From contig JAGGXL010000143.1 of the NCBI GenBank assembly GCA_021163085.1, positions 1 to 15,571 on the forward strand: a stretch of DNA of 15,571 nucleotides, in the 5' to 3' direction. The notes below the pieces were generated by a model. It made no database searches. It was not told the DNA's origin and worked only from the letters and a program-made list of their open reading frames with translations. Below are positions 7,068 to 13,732 of this stretch, in pieces. A program made the position numbers and the translations under genes. Source of the DNA: Thermodesulfobacterium sp. Lineage in GTDB: Bacteria > Desulfobacterota > Thermodesulfobacteria > Thermodesulfobacteriales > Thermodesulfobacteriaceae. Position 1 is the stretch's first letter, and every line of letters starts with the position of its first letter.

Positions 7068-7361
7068 ATGCCAAAGGATCAAGGATTAGTTAGTTGGAAA
7101 GAGCTGGCACCTGGAATGTTTATTTTAGAACCAGGTAATTCTGTCAAATTTAAAACAGGTGATTGGAGAACTTATAGACCCGTGTTGGATAAAGAAAAAT
7201 GTATAAAGTGCGGAATGTGCTATGCAATTTGCCCAGATCTTTGCTATAAAAAAGATGAAGGAGGCTATTATATTGTTAATCTTTATTACTGTAAAGGTTG
7301 CGGATTATGTGCAAAACATTGTCCCAAAGGTGCTATTACAATGGTTTTAGAGGAGGACTAA
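7068..7361 (+). CDS. porD: Pyruvate/2-oxoacid:ferredoxin oxidoreductase, delta (2[4Fe-4S] ferredoxin) subunit
   Basis: A 97-residue ferredoxin-like subunit. Two CxxCxxCxxxCP motifs are visible: C45, C48, C51, C55 and C75, C78, C81, C85, enough for two [4Fe-4S] clusters that carry electrons from the beta subunit to external ferredoxin. The N-terminal 40 residues (KELAPGMFILEPGNSVKFKTGDWRTYRPV) match the usual arm that packs on the complex. AAAGGAG precedes the ATG. The stop is one base from the porA start, so translation is probably coupled. Confidence 0.95.
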   Translation: MPKDQGLVSWKELAPGMFILEPGNSVKFKTGDWRTYRPVLDKEKCIKCGMCYAICPDLCYKKDEGGYYIVNLYYCKGCGLCAKHCPKGAITMVLEED

Positions 7362-7362
7362 A

Positions 7363-8532
7363 ATGGGAAAAGTTATTGCTAAAGAGGTTTCCATTGCTAT
7401 AGCTGAGGCAGTTGCCCAGTGTAAAGTAGATGTGATTTCAGCTTATCCAATTACTCCACAAACTCATATTGTTGAACATCTGGCTGAGCTTGTAAATAAT
7501 GGAGAACTTGACGCTGAATATATACCTGTTGAATCCGAACATGCAGCCATGAGTGCCTGTATAGGAGCTTCTGCAACAGGTGTAAGAACTTTTACTTCAA
7601 CCTCTTCTCAGGGGCTTCTTTTAATGTATGAAAATCTTTTTATTGCCTCTGCCTTTAGACTTCCTGTTGTTATGGTCATTGCTAATCGTTCAATCTCTGC
7701 TCCTATAAGCATATGGAATGATCATTCTGATGTAATGACTATGAGAGATTCGGGATGGATTCAAACTTTTGCAGAAAATGGACAAGAAGCAGTAGACCTT
7801 GTTTATCATGCCTACAGAGTTGCCGAAAAAGCTTTGTTTCCCGTGGCATTAAATATAGATGGTTTCACTCTCTCTCACGTAATAGAACCTATTGAACTAC
7901 TGGATCAGGAACTTGTTGATAAATATGTCCCCCCTCTTCGTATGAAATACAAATTAGACCCAAAAAAACCAATTAGTATGGGAGCTATAGGAGTTCCTGA
8001 AATATATACTGAAGCAAAAAAAGCTCAAGATAAAGCTTTAAAAGCCTCTTACAGAATTATAATGAACGCCTGGAAAGAGTTTGAAAAGCTTACAGGAAGA
8101 AGATATCAACCTATTGAAAGCTACAAAATGGAAGATGCAGAAGTTACTCTTATAATTATGGGAAGTCTTGCAGGAACAGCCATGGATGCGGTTGATTTAT
8201 TAAGAAAGAAAGGTAAAAAGGTAGGACTTATAAGAATAAGGCTGTGGAGACCTTTTCCTCTAAAAGATTTTCTTAGAGCTATAGGTAAAGTTAGAGCTAT
8301 AGGAGTTGTTGATAGAGCTGTAAGTCATGGTTCAACCGGTGGTCCTGTAGGAATTGAGGTTCGTTCAGCTCTTTATCAATCAAACAAAAGACCTAAAGTA
8401 GTAAACTTCGTAGCCGGACTTTCAGGAAGAGATGTAACGGTTGAAGATTTTGTAGAGCTTTTTGAAAAAACATATGAGGCTATAAGCAAAAAACCAAGAT
8501 TCTCCTACGAAATTTATGGAGTAAAGGAGTAG
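7363..8532 (+). CDS. porA: Pyruvate:ferredoxin oxidoreductase, alpha subunit
   Basis: A 389-residue alpha subunit. The N-terminal domain contains AYPITPQTHIVEHLAEL (27-43), EYIPVESEHAAMSACIGAS (53-71) and the SSQGLLLMYE region (85-94). IWNDHSDVMTMRD (122-134) resembles enzymes that act on pyruvate rather than on 2-oxoglutarate or branched-chain acids. The C-terminal part has a transketolase-C-like segment (VGLIRIRLWRPFP) and a GGPVGIEVRSAL stretch. AGGAGG lies just before the start. The separate alpha/beta/gamma/delta arrangement is typical of archaea and thermophilic bacteria, while most mesophilic bacteria carry a fused single-chain enzyme. Exact substrate is inferred. Confidence 0.95.
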   Translation: MGKVIAKEVSIAIAEAVAQCKVDVISAYPITPQTHIVEHLAELVNNGELDAEYIPVESEHAAMSACIGASATGVRTFTSTSSQGLLLMYENLFIASAFRLPVVMVIANRSISAPISIWNDHSDVMTMRDSGWIQTFAENGQEAVDLVYHAYRVAEKALFPVALNIDGFTLSHVIEPIELLDQELVDKYVPPLRMKYKLDPKKPISMGAIGVPEIYTEAKKAQDKALKASYRIIMNAWKEFEKLTGRRYQPIESYKMEDAEVTLIIMGSLAGTAMDAVDLLRKKGKKVGLIRIRLWRPFPLKDFLRAIGKVRAIGVVDRAVSHGSTGGPVGIEVRSALYQSNKRPKVVNFVAGLSGRDVTVEDFVELFEKTYEAISKKPRFSYEIYGVKE

Positions 8533-8536
8533 AGCT

Positions 8537-9490
8537 ATGAGACCAGAACTTAAGAATTTTAAAGGTTTTACTTTAAAAAATTTACCAAAATATGAAGGAT
8601 TTGCTCCAGGTCATAGAGCTTGTCAGGGATGCGGAAATGTTCTTCCCTTAAAATTAGCTTTAAAAGCTTTAGGTTCAAATACAATCGCAGTGTCAGCTAC
8701 AGGATGTATGGAAATTATTTCAAGTCCCTTTCCTTATACTTCTTGGAATATACCCTGGATACATGTGGCTTTTGAAAATGCAGCTTCTGTTGCTTCAGGG
8801 ATTGAAGCTGCTATAAAGGCATTAAAAAGAAAAGGAAGAATATCAAAAAGAAAAAAAATAAATGTAGTTGTTTTTGCTGGAGACGGAGCAACTTTTGATA
8901 TAGGTCTTCAGTTCCTTTCTGGAGCTCTGGAAAGAGAACACGATTTTATTTATATCTGTCTTGATAATGAGGCTTATATGAATACAGGAGTTCAGAGATC
9001 AAGTGCTACTCCCTTTGGAGCTCATACCACGACAAGTCCTGCAGGAAAAATTGTAAAGGGAAATGTTAGATGGAAAAAAAATCTAATGGGTATTGTAGTT
9101 GCTCACAATATTCCCTATGCAGCTACAGCAAGCCCTGCTTATCCTGTTGATCTTATGAATAAAGTTAAAAAGGCATCCTTAGTAAATGGGCCTGCTTTTA
9201 TTCATGTATTTTCTCCCTGTCCTACAGGATGGGGATGTAAGACTGAAGATAGTATTATGACAAGTAAGCTTGCAGTGGAGACTCGTATTTTCCCTCTTTA
9301 TGAAGTAATAGACGGAAAATACATTTTAAACAGGAAAATTGATAAACCAAAACCCATAGAGGAATACTTTAAACTTCAGAGAAGATTTAGACATTTAACA
9401 CCTGAACAGATAGAATACATTAAAAAGCATGTAGATGAGGAATACGAAAAAATTGTTAAGCTCTCTGAGTGTTTTGGAGCTAAATCTTAA
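8537..9490 (+). CDS. porB: Pyruvate:ferredoxin oxidoreductase, beta (thiamine diphosphate) subunit
   Basis: A 317-residue beta subunit that holds thiamine diphosphate and the proximal [4Fe-4S] cluster. Cluster cysteines C29 and C32 (ACQGCG), C57 (ATGC) and C234 (GWGC) are in the family positions. The ThDP/Mg motif starts at GDGATFDIG (115-123) and ends at DNEAYMNTGVQ (143-153). It starts 4 bases after porA, and the end of the operon is followed only by the tRNA-Gly promoter. I see no intrinsic terminator after it, so read-through into the tRNA unit is possible. Confidence 0.96.
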   Translation: MRPELKNFKGFTLKNLPKYEGFAPGHRACQGCGNVLPLKLALKALGSNTIAVSATGCMEIISSPFPYTSWNIPWIHVAFENAASVASGIEAAIKALKRKGRISKRKKINVVVFAGDGATFDIGLQFLSGALEREHDFIYICLDNEAYMNTGVQRSSATPFGAHTTTSPAGKIVKGNVRWKKNLMGIVVAHNIPYAATASPAYPVDLMNKVKKASLVNGPAFIHVFSPCPTGWGCKTEDSIMTSKLAVETRIFPLYEVIDGKYILNRKIDKPKPIEEYFKLQRRFRHLTPEQIEYIKKHVDEEYEKIVKLSECFGAKS

Positions 9491-9494
9491 CTTC

Positions 9495-9522
9495 TTGACG
9501 CTTTTCAAATATAGGTTATATT
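9495..9522 (+). promoter_or_regulatory. Promoter for tRNA-Gly and downstream genes
   Basis: TTGACG (9495-9500) and TATATT (9517-9522) lie 16 bases apart and 13 bases before the mature tRNA 5' end. This is a strong match, placed as expected for a tRNA gene. Confidence 0.75.
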
Positions 9523-9535
9523 AAAAAATTAATTT

Positions 9536-9609
9536 GCGGGCGTAGCTCAGCCTGGTAGAGCGACAGCTTGCCATGCTGTAGGTCGCGGGTTCGAATCCCG
9601 TCGCCCGCT
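9536..9609 (+). tRNA. tRNA-Gly, anticodon GCC (9570-9572)
   Basis: A 74-nt cloverleaf. Acceptor stem GCGGGCG/CGCCCGC (9536-9542/9602-9608) is perfect, D stem GCTC/GAGC, anticodon stem ACAGC/GCTGT with loop TTGCCAT, T arm GCGGG-TTCGAAT-CCCGT (the outer G pairs with T). Discriminator T9609. The 3' CCA is not encoded. A protein gene begins 29 bases later with no terminator between. Confidence 0.98.
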
Positions 9610-9638
9610 CTCTTAAAATAATTTTTTGAGGTTTTTAA

Positions 9639-10325
9639 ATGAAAATAGCCCATTATGGACATTCCTGTTTTAAAATAATTACTGAAGAAGGAAAAAAAAT
9701 TCTTATAGATCCCTGGATTAGTAATCCCTTAGCTCCTAAAAATGTTGATCTCGGTCCTTATGATTTTATATTAATAACTCATGCTCATGGAGACCACTTA
9801 GGAGACGTTCTTAAACTTGCAAGAACTGCAGTTACTGAAGTTATTGCCATTCACGAAATTCAGCAGTATTTATTAAAACACGGAATCCCCAAAGCAACAG
9901 GAATGAACATAGGAGGAACCTATAGAGTTAATAATCTCAAATTTACCATGGTTCCTGCTTTACATAGTTCCTCTTTTCCTGATGGAAATTATGGAGGAGA
10001 TGCTTGTGGATTTGTAATCACTCTGGAGAATGATATTTCTATTTATCATGCAGGGGATACAGGATTGTTTTATGATATGAAACTGATTGGAGAACTTTAT
10101 TCTCCCAAGATTGCAATTCTTCCTATAGGTGATCACTATGTAATGGGCCCTAAGGAAGCAGCCAAGGCTTGCGAGTTTATAAGACCTGAAATAGTAATAC
10201 CTATGCATTACGGTACCTTTCCAATACTTACAGGGAACATAGAAGATTTTGAAAAAGAATTAAAAAAATACAATCTTTCAATTACTATTATCATTCCAGA
10301 ATTAGGTAAAGAGGTTACTGTCTAA
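9639..10325 (+). CDS. Metal-dependent hydrolase, metallo-beta-lactamase fold (UPF0173/UlaG-like)
   Basis: A 228-residue metallo-beta-lactamase-fold protein. Metal ligands are in the family order: H48, H50, D52 and H53 (THAHGDH), H109 (ALHSS), D140 (HAGDTGLF) and H190 (IPMHYGTFP). The length and the PIGDHYVMGPKEAA segment (162-175) match the UPF0173 group, conserved hydrolases whose natural substrate is generally unknown. It has a GAGG site and no promoter of its own, and it follows tRNA-Gly closely, so it is probably expressed as a read-through of the tRNA transcript. It ends 5 bases before the MobB gene. No signal peptide; cytoplasmic. Confidence 0.9.
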   Translation: MKIAHYGHSCFKIITEEGKKILIDPWISNPLAPKNVDLGPYDFILITHAHGDHLGDVLKLARTAVTEVIAIHEIQQYLLKHGIPKATGMNIGGTYRVNNLKFTMVPALHSSSFPDGNYGGDACGFVITLENDISIYHAGDTGLFYDMKLIGELYSPKIAILPIGDHYVMGPKEAAKACEFIRPEIVIPMHYGTFPILTGNIEDFEKELKKYNLSITIIIPELGKEVTV

Positions 10326-10330
10326 CTCCT

Positions 10331-11017
10331 ATGCCATTACTTTTTTCCATTTCAGGTTATCACAACGCTGGTAAAACTACCCTTGCCCTCTCACTCTGTG
10401 AAATTCTTAAAACTCGAGGATTTAAAATTGCAGTAGTTAAATCTTCTAAAGAAAAAGAAATTTTAACAGATACACCAAAAAAAGATACATGGCTTTACAA
10501 AGAAGCAGAAATACCTGCGGTTGGCTTATTTCAGGAAAATCTATTTACCCTTTATATTAACCCCGAAGGTTTAAACTTATCCTCTTTTAAAGAGTGGTAT
10601 GTATATTTCTTATCTCTTTTCTGGAATTTTGACATTGTTATTTTAGAAGGTTTTAAAAATTTTGATATGGTCCATAAGATATGGGTAGTAAAGGAAAAAA
10701 ACGAAGATTTGAAAAAGATAAAAAGTGAATTAAGAAACTTGTTAGGTTTTGTTGTAAAAAATAATATAGAAGAATGGAAAACCAATTATCCTGAAGAAAA
10801 ATTTTTTCTTTTTGAAGAAAAGGAAGTACTTACAGATTTTATTGAAGAATTAGTTAAAAAACATAAACCAAAAGTTTTACTTAAAGTAAATGACAAAAAA
10901 ATACATATGAAGGATTTTGTGGAAGAAATTTTGATTTCTCCTTTACTGGGATTTATAAAAGTTTTAAAAGGAGTTCCTGAGAAGATTGAAAATATAGAAA
11001 TTAAAATTAAATTCTAA
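10331..11017 (+). CDS. mobB: MobB-like molybdopterin-guanine dinucleotide biosynthesis GTPase with C-terminal extension
   Basis: A 228-residue P-loop protein. It begins with the Walker A GYHNAGKTT (9-17), followed by IAVVKSSK, the DTPKKDTWLYKEA segment (47-59) where MobB proteins carry D..KDS/T, and the Walker B-like DIVILEGFKN (101-110). MobB binds GTP and assists MobA in attaching GMP to molybdopterin. Residues about 181-228 (KVNDKKIHMKDFVEEIL... LLGFIKVLKG) go beyond a minimal MobB and resemble the short domain of form VNGK-pL-FV..il...G...LKG found at the end of some MobB-type proteins; this is from memory of the family. It starts 5 bases after the hydrolase gene, with a poor ribosome site, so coupling is likely. 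No other molybdenum cofactor gene is in the window. Confidence 0.82.
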   Translation: MPLLFSISGYHNAGKTTLALSLCEILKTRGFKIAVVKSSKEKEILTDTPKKDTWLYKEAEIPAVGLFQENLFTLYINPEGLNLSSFKEWYVYFLSLFWNFDIVILEGFKNFDMVHKIWVVKEKNEDLKKIKSELRNLLGFVVKNNIEEWKTNYPEEKFFLFEEKEVLTDFIEELVKKHKPKVLLKVNDKKIHMKDFVEEILISPLLGFIKVLKGVPEKIENIEIKIKF

Positions 11018-11025
11018 TAAAGAGC

Positions 11026-11053
11026 TTGACAAAGAGAATATTTAATTTATATT
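11026..11053 (+). promoter_or_regulatory. Promoter for tRNA-Lys, tRNA-Glu and probably queC
   Basis: TTGACA (11026-11031) and TATATT (11048-11053) are separated by 16 bases. The mature tRNA-Lys starts 29 bases after the -10 box. Confidence 0.75.
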
Positions 11054-11066
11054 GTGTTAAACACAA
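11052..11066. repeat. Inverted repeat over the start of the tRNA-Lys transcript
   Basis: TTGTGT (11052-11057), spacer TAA, ACACAA (11061-11066): perfect 6-bp arms. It starts in the -10 box and covers the expected transcription start near 11060. It could be an operator or a short hairpin in the tRNA leader. Confidence 0.5.
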
Positions 11067-11082
11067 CATAAGGAGAGATAAG

Positions 11083-11156
11083 GGGCCGGTAACTCAGCCT
11101 GGCAGAGTACCAGCCTTTTAAGCTGGGAGTCGTAGGTTCGAATCCTACCCGGCCCA
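11083..11156 (+). tRNA. tRNA-Lys, anticodon TTT (11117-11119)
   Basis: A 74-nt cloverleaf. Acceptor GGGCCGG/CCGGCCC is perfect (11083-11089/11149-11155), anticodon stem CCAGC/GCTGG with loop CTTTTAA, T arm GTAGG-TTCGAAT-CCTAC. Discriminator A11156. CCA is not encoded. tRNA-Glu begins 13 bases later. Confidence 0.98.
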
Positions 11157-11169
11157 CATTTAATAAATT

Positions 11170-11244
11170 GCCCCCATCGTCTAGCCAGGTCCAGGACACC
11201 GGCCTTTCACGCCGGCGGCAGGGGTTCAAATCCCCTTGGGGGCG
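11170..11244 (+). tRNA. tRNA-Glu, anticodon TTC (11206-11208)
   Basis: A 75-nt cloverleaf. Acceptor GCCCCCA/TGGGGGC (11170-11176/11237-11243), anticodon stem CCGGC/GCCGG with loop CTTTCAC, T arm AGGGG-TTCAAAT-CCCCT. Discriminator G11244. CCA is not encoded. queC starts 26 bases after it. Confidence 0.98.
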
Positions 11245-11270
11245 CTTTTCTATCTTAACGTATTAAATTT

Positions 11271-11942
11271 ATGAGTTTTAAAAAACTTGCTGTAGTTCTT
11301 TTAAGCTCCGGGATGGATAGCACAGTTTGTGCAAGTATAGCAAGTCAAGATCATTGTTTAGCCTTCTTACATTTTCAATATGGACAGAAAGCTCAGAAAA
11401 AGGAACTCGAATGTTTTTATAAATTGGTGGATTTTTTCCAACCAGAAAAATTTCAAATAGTTGAACTTCCTTTTTTTAAAACTTTTGGTGGTTCAAGTCT
11501 TACATCTGAAGAACTTGATATTCCTGAACATTCTGAAAAAGGCATTCCTTCCACTTATGTTCCTTTTAGAAATGGAATTTTCTTAAGTATTGCTACTGCA
11601 TGGGCTGAAGTTATAGGAGCAAAAAAAATATTTATAGGAGTAAACGAGATTGATTTTTCTGGTTATCCTGATTGCAGAAAAGAATTTATAGAAATTTTTA
11701 ATAAAGCTATAAATGCAGGAACCAAACCAGAAACTCAGATTCAAATAGAAACACCTATTATAAATCTTTCTAAAAAAGAAATTATTGAACTGGGTATAAA
11801 ATTGGGGACTCCTTTTAACTTGACCTGGTCTTGCTATAAGGAAGGAGGTAAAGCTTGTGGAAGATGTGAATCCTGTAAATTGAGGCTAAAAGCTTTTAAA
11901 GAAGCTGGGATTCCTGATCCTATCCCTTATGAAAGTGTTTAA
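11271..11942 (+). CDS. queC: 7-cyano-7-deazaguanine (preQ0) synthase QueC
   Basis: A 223-residue QueC, the ATP-dependent enzyme that turns 7-carboxy-7-deazaguanine into preQ0, the precursor of queuosine in tRNA. The ATP pyrophosphatase loop is SSGMDST (12-18), with Ser where the common form is SGGxDS. Other signs: FLHFQYGQKA (32-41), STYVPFRNGIFLS (94-106), FSGYPDCR (129-136) and a C-terminal zinc site C188, C196, C199, C202 (SCYKEGGKACGRCESC). The length is typical. It has a weak ribosome site and no promoter of its own, and it lies directly behind two tRNA genes, so it probably shares their transcript. The next gene starts inside its last 14 bases. queD and queE are not in the window. Confidence 0.95.
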   Translation: MSFKKLAVVLLSSGMDSTVCASIASQDHCLAFLHFQYGQKAQKKELECFYKLVDFFQPEKFQIVELPFFKTFGGSSLTSEELDIPEHSEKGIPSTYVPFRNGIFLSIATAWAEVIGAKKIFIGVNEIDFSGYPDCRKEFIEIFNKAINAGTKPETQIQIETPIINLSKKEIIELGIKLGTPFNLTWSCYKEGGKACGRCESCKLRLKAFKEAGIPDPIPYESV

Positions 11943-12306
11943 ATTTGAATGTAAAAGATGTGGTTTTTGCTGTAAAGGTGAAAGTACAATAAGTCTTTCT
12001 GAAGAAGATATTTCAAGAATTGCTAATTTTCTTAATCTTTCAAAATCGGACTTTTTAAAAAAATATACAATTAAAAAAGGAACAAGAATAGAAATGAAGG
12101 TTAAAAATGGTTTTTGTATATTTTTTGATGAAAAGAAAAGGATTTGCAAAATACATCCTGTAAAACCTGAAAAATGTAAAGAGTGGCCTCTTGTGCCTGC
12201 TATTTTTAAAGATAGAGAGGCTTTTGAAATTATAAAAAATTCTTGCAAAGCTCTCAAAGATATAAGTTGGGAAGAATTAAAATTTTTAAAAAACTTGCAT
12301 AAGTAA
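11929..12306 (+). CDS. YkgJ-family cysteine cluster protein
   Basis: A 125-residue protein with the N-terminal signature CKRCGFCC (C8, C11, C14, C15) and further cysteines C63, C73, C83 and C106, in the pattern of the YkgJ/'putative zinc- or iron-chelating domain' family: ICKIHPVKPEKCKEWP (72-87) is the conserved CxxHP..P..C stretch. The family probably binds a metal or Fe-S cluster; its function is not settled. It overlaps queC by 14 bases and is thus translationally coupled. No membrane segment or signal. Confidence 0.88.
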   Translation: MKVFKFECKRCGFCCKGESTISLSEEDISRIANFLNLSKSDFLKKYTIKKGTRIEMKVKNGFCIFFDEKKRICKIHPVKPEKCKEWPLVPAIFKDREAFEIIKNSCKALKDISWEELKFLKNLHK

Positions 12307-12329
12307 AAAAATGTTTTAAAATTAAAACA
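12295..12329 (+). promoter_or_regulatory. Promoter and palindromic operator of the PerR-like regulator
   Basis: TTGCAT (12295-12300) and TAAAAT (12317-12322) are 16 bases apart. Over the -10 box lies a perfect inverted repeat, TGTTTTAA (12312-12319), AA, TTAAAACA (12322-12329). A/T-rich palindromes of this size are typical of Fur-family sites, and the gene behind encodes such a regulator, so autoregulation is likely. It is not the exact 7-1-7 Per box of Bacillus. Confidence 0.6.
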
Positions 12330-12352
12330 AAACTTTAAGGAGGATGAGTATA

Positions 12353-12772
12353 ATGAACGAAGAGAAGTTGAGATTTTATAAAAGCTTAGGATTAAAATTA
12401 ACTCCTCAAAGACTTGCCATTCTTGAATATCTGGAAAATAACAGGTCTCATCCATCAGCTGAAGACATTTACAACGCTTTAAAACCTCGTTTCCCAAGTA
12501 TGTCTTTTGCTACAGTTTATAATACTATGGAAGTGCTTGTAAAAAAAGGTTTAGTAAAGGAGCTGAGTGTAGAAAGCACAAGAAAAAGGTTTGATCCCTT
12601 CACTCATCCACATCATCATTTCTTCTGTAAAAGTTGTAAAAAAGTTATAGATGTTGGAACTATCAAAAATAATATAAAAATTCCTGAAGAACTAAAAGAT
12701 TGCGAACTAAGTGAGTATCAAATTATCTTTTTTGGTTTGTGTCCAGAGTGTAAGAGCAAAAGTAAGCAATAG
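12353..12772 (+). CDS. perR: Fur-family transcriptional regulator, PerR-like
   Basis: A 139-residue Fur-family repressor. A winged-helix DNA-binding domain (LTPQRLAILEYL, then SFATVYNTMEVLVKKGLV at 51-68) precedes a dimerisation domain with structural zinc cysteines C92/C95 and C130/C133. The regulatory metal ligands line up with B. subtilis PerR in order and spacing up to the first CxxC pair: H33, D81, H87, H89 and D100. Asp at the D81 position is a PerR feature; Fur proteins tend to have Glu. This suggests a peroxide sensor using Fe-catalysed histidine oxidation, which is inference. The start is set by AAGGAGG (12337-12343), nine bases before ATG 12353; the in-frame ATG at 12344 touches that site and is too close. 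No target genes can be read from this window beyond the palindrome in front of it. Confidence 0.88.
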   Translation: MNEEKLRFYKSLGLKLTPQRLAILEYLENNRSHPSAEDIYNALKPRFPSMSFATVYNTMEVLVKKGLVKELSVESTRKRFDPFTHPHHHFFCKSCKKVIDVGTIKNNIKIPEELKDCELSEYQIIFFGLCPECKSKSKQ

Positions 12773-12782
12773 TGCATTTACC

Positions 12783-12810
12783 TTGACAAAACGAAATGTT
12801 ATATTATTTT
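12783..12810 (+). promoter_or_regulatory. Candidate promoter for tRNA(CAT) and the Nif3-family gene
   Basis: A perfect TTGACA (12783-12788) is followed by A/T-rich sequence; the best -10 at normal distance is TATTTT (12805-12810, 16-base spacer). The tRNA starts 20 bases on. Confidence 0.6.
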
Positions 12811-12829
12811 ATAAGATTGCGTAAAAGAA

Positions 12830-12903
12830 GGGCCCGTAGCTCAGTTGGTTAGAGCCACCGGCTCATAACCGGAAGGTCCCAGGTTCGAATCCTGGCGGGC
12901 CCA
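12830..12903 (+). tRNA. tRNA with anticodon CAT (12864-12866): elongator Met or Ile2
   Basis: A 74-nt cloverleaf. Acceptor GGGCCCG/CGGGCCC is perfect, D stem GCTC/GAGC, loop CTCATAA, T arm CCAGG-TTCGAAT-CCTGG, discriminator A12903, CCA not encoded. The G1-C72 pair rules out the usual initiator. The top pair of the anticodon stem is A12857 against A12873, a mismatch; the other four pairs are G-C. CAT can be elongator Met or, after lysidine modification, Ile (ATA codons); C4-G69 and C5-G68 would suit Ile2, but this is not decisive. Confidence 0.93.
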
Positions 12904-12915
12904 TTAACAGAATAT

Positions 12916-13728
12916 ATGTCTCTTTTAGTAAAAAATTTTTACAATTTTTTAGAAACTATAGCGCCTCTTCACATAGCAGAACCTCAAGACAATAATGGAT
13001 TACAAATAGGATCTTTATTTAATCAGGTATCTGGTATTCTTTTAACTGTAGATGTTTCAAAAGAGGCAATTTCTTATGCTTCTGATAAAGGACTTAATCT
13101 TATAATAAGTCATCATCCTCTTATTTATAGACCTCTTACAAAGCTCACTACAGACGAATACAAAGGAGATCTTATTTATTCTCTTATAAAAAAAGAACTC
13201 AATGTAATCTCCTGGCACACCCCTCTTGATAAAATTTCTGAAGGAGTTTCTGAAGCTTTTATAAAAGCCCTTAACTTGGAGGGCTCTGAATTTATTCTTA
13301 AAGAAAAAAATGAAAATTTTGGCTTAGGAAGGGTTGTATACTTAAAAAAATCTATTAAACTGCAAGATTTGGTTAAAAAAATTAGCGATCTTATTAATAG
13401 TTGGGTTATGGTGGTAGGAGATTTAGAAACCGAGATCGATTCTTTTGGTTTCTGTGGAGGCTCAGGGGCTTTCTTAAAAGAAGAGCTCAAAAAACTAAAA
13501 ATCAATACCTTAATAACATCTGATGTTAAATATCATAGTGCACAAGAAGCCTATGAAGAAGAGTTTAATTTCATAATAGTAGATCACGGAGTTTCAGAAA
13601 GTTTTGTATTACCTTTTCTTAAAGAAAAACTGCAGGAATTTCTGAAAATTCACAACACAGAAATTCCTGTGGAAATATTCAAAAATAAAAGTCCATATAA
13701 AATTTTTATTTCCAAAAAGGAGGGTTGA
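12916..13728 (+). CDS. Nif3-like dinuclear metal centre protein (YbgI/YqfO family)
   Basis: A 270-residue Nif3-family protein, sometimes annotated as GTP cyclohydrolase I type 2; the physiological role is uncertain. Metal ligands are in the family places: H66-H67 (ISHHPLIY), the WHTPLD segment (100-105) and H224/E228 (VDHGVSESF). DNNGLQIG (25-32) and TSDVKYHSAQEA (201-212) are also family features. The length matches the short form without the central inserted domain. It begins only 12 bases after the tRNA with no clear ribosome site, and must be made from the tRNA precursor unless a promoter is hidden in the tRNA. The next gene follows 4 bases after its stop. Confidence 0.92.
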   Translation: MSLLVKNFYNFLETIAPLHIAEPQDNNGLQIGSLFNQVSGILLTVDVSKEAISYASDKGLNLIISHHPLIYRPLTKLTTDEYKGDLIYSLIKKELNVISWHTPLDKISEGVSEAFIKALNLEGSEFILKEKNENFGLGRVVYLKKSIKLQDLVKKISDLINSWVMVVGDLETEIDSFGFCGGSGAFLKEELKKLKINTLITSDVKYHSAQEAYEEEFNFIIVDHGVSESFVLPFLKEKLQEFLKIHNTEIPVEIFKNKSPYKIFISKKEG

Positions 13729-13732
13729 GTAA

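Noticed and set aside
11052..11066. Rex or CRP/FNR site at the tRNA-Lys promoter
   Set aside because: The arms TTGTGT/ACACAA recall these motifs, but the spacing and inner bases do not fit their 16-18 bp consensus.
11047..11229. Minus-strand frame of 60 codons
   Set aside because: It is the antisense of two tRNA genes; such frames are a known source of false proteins.
11886..12497. 203-codon minus-strand frame over queC, the YkgJ gene and perR
   Set aside because: It spans three well-supported genes on the other strand plus a promoter; composition rich in Phe/Leu/Ser as expected for the antisense of A-rich genes.
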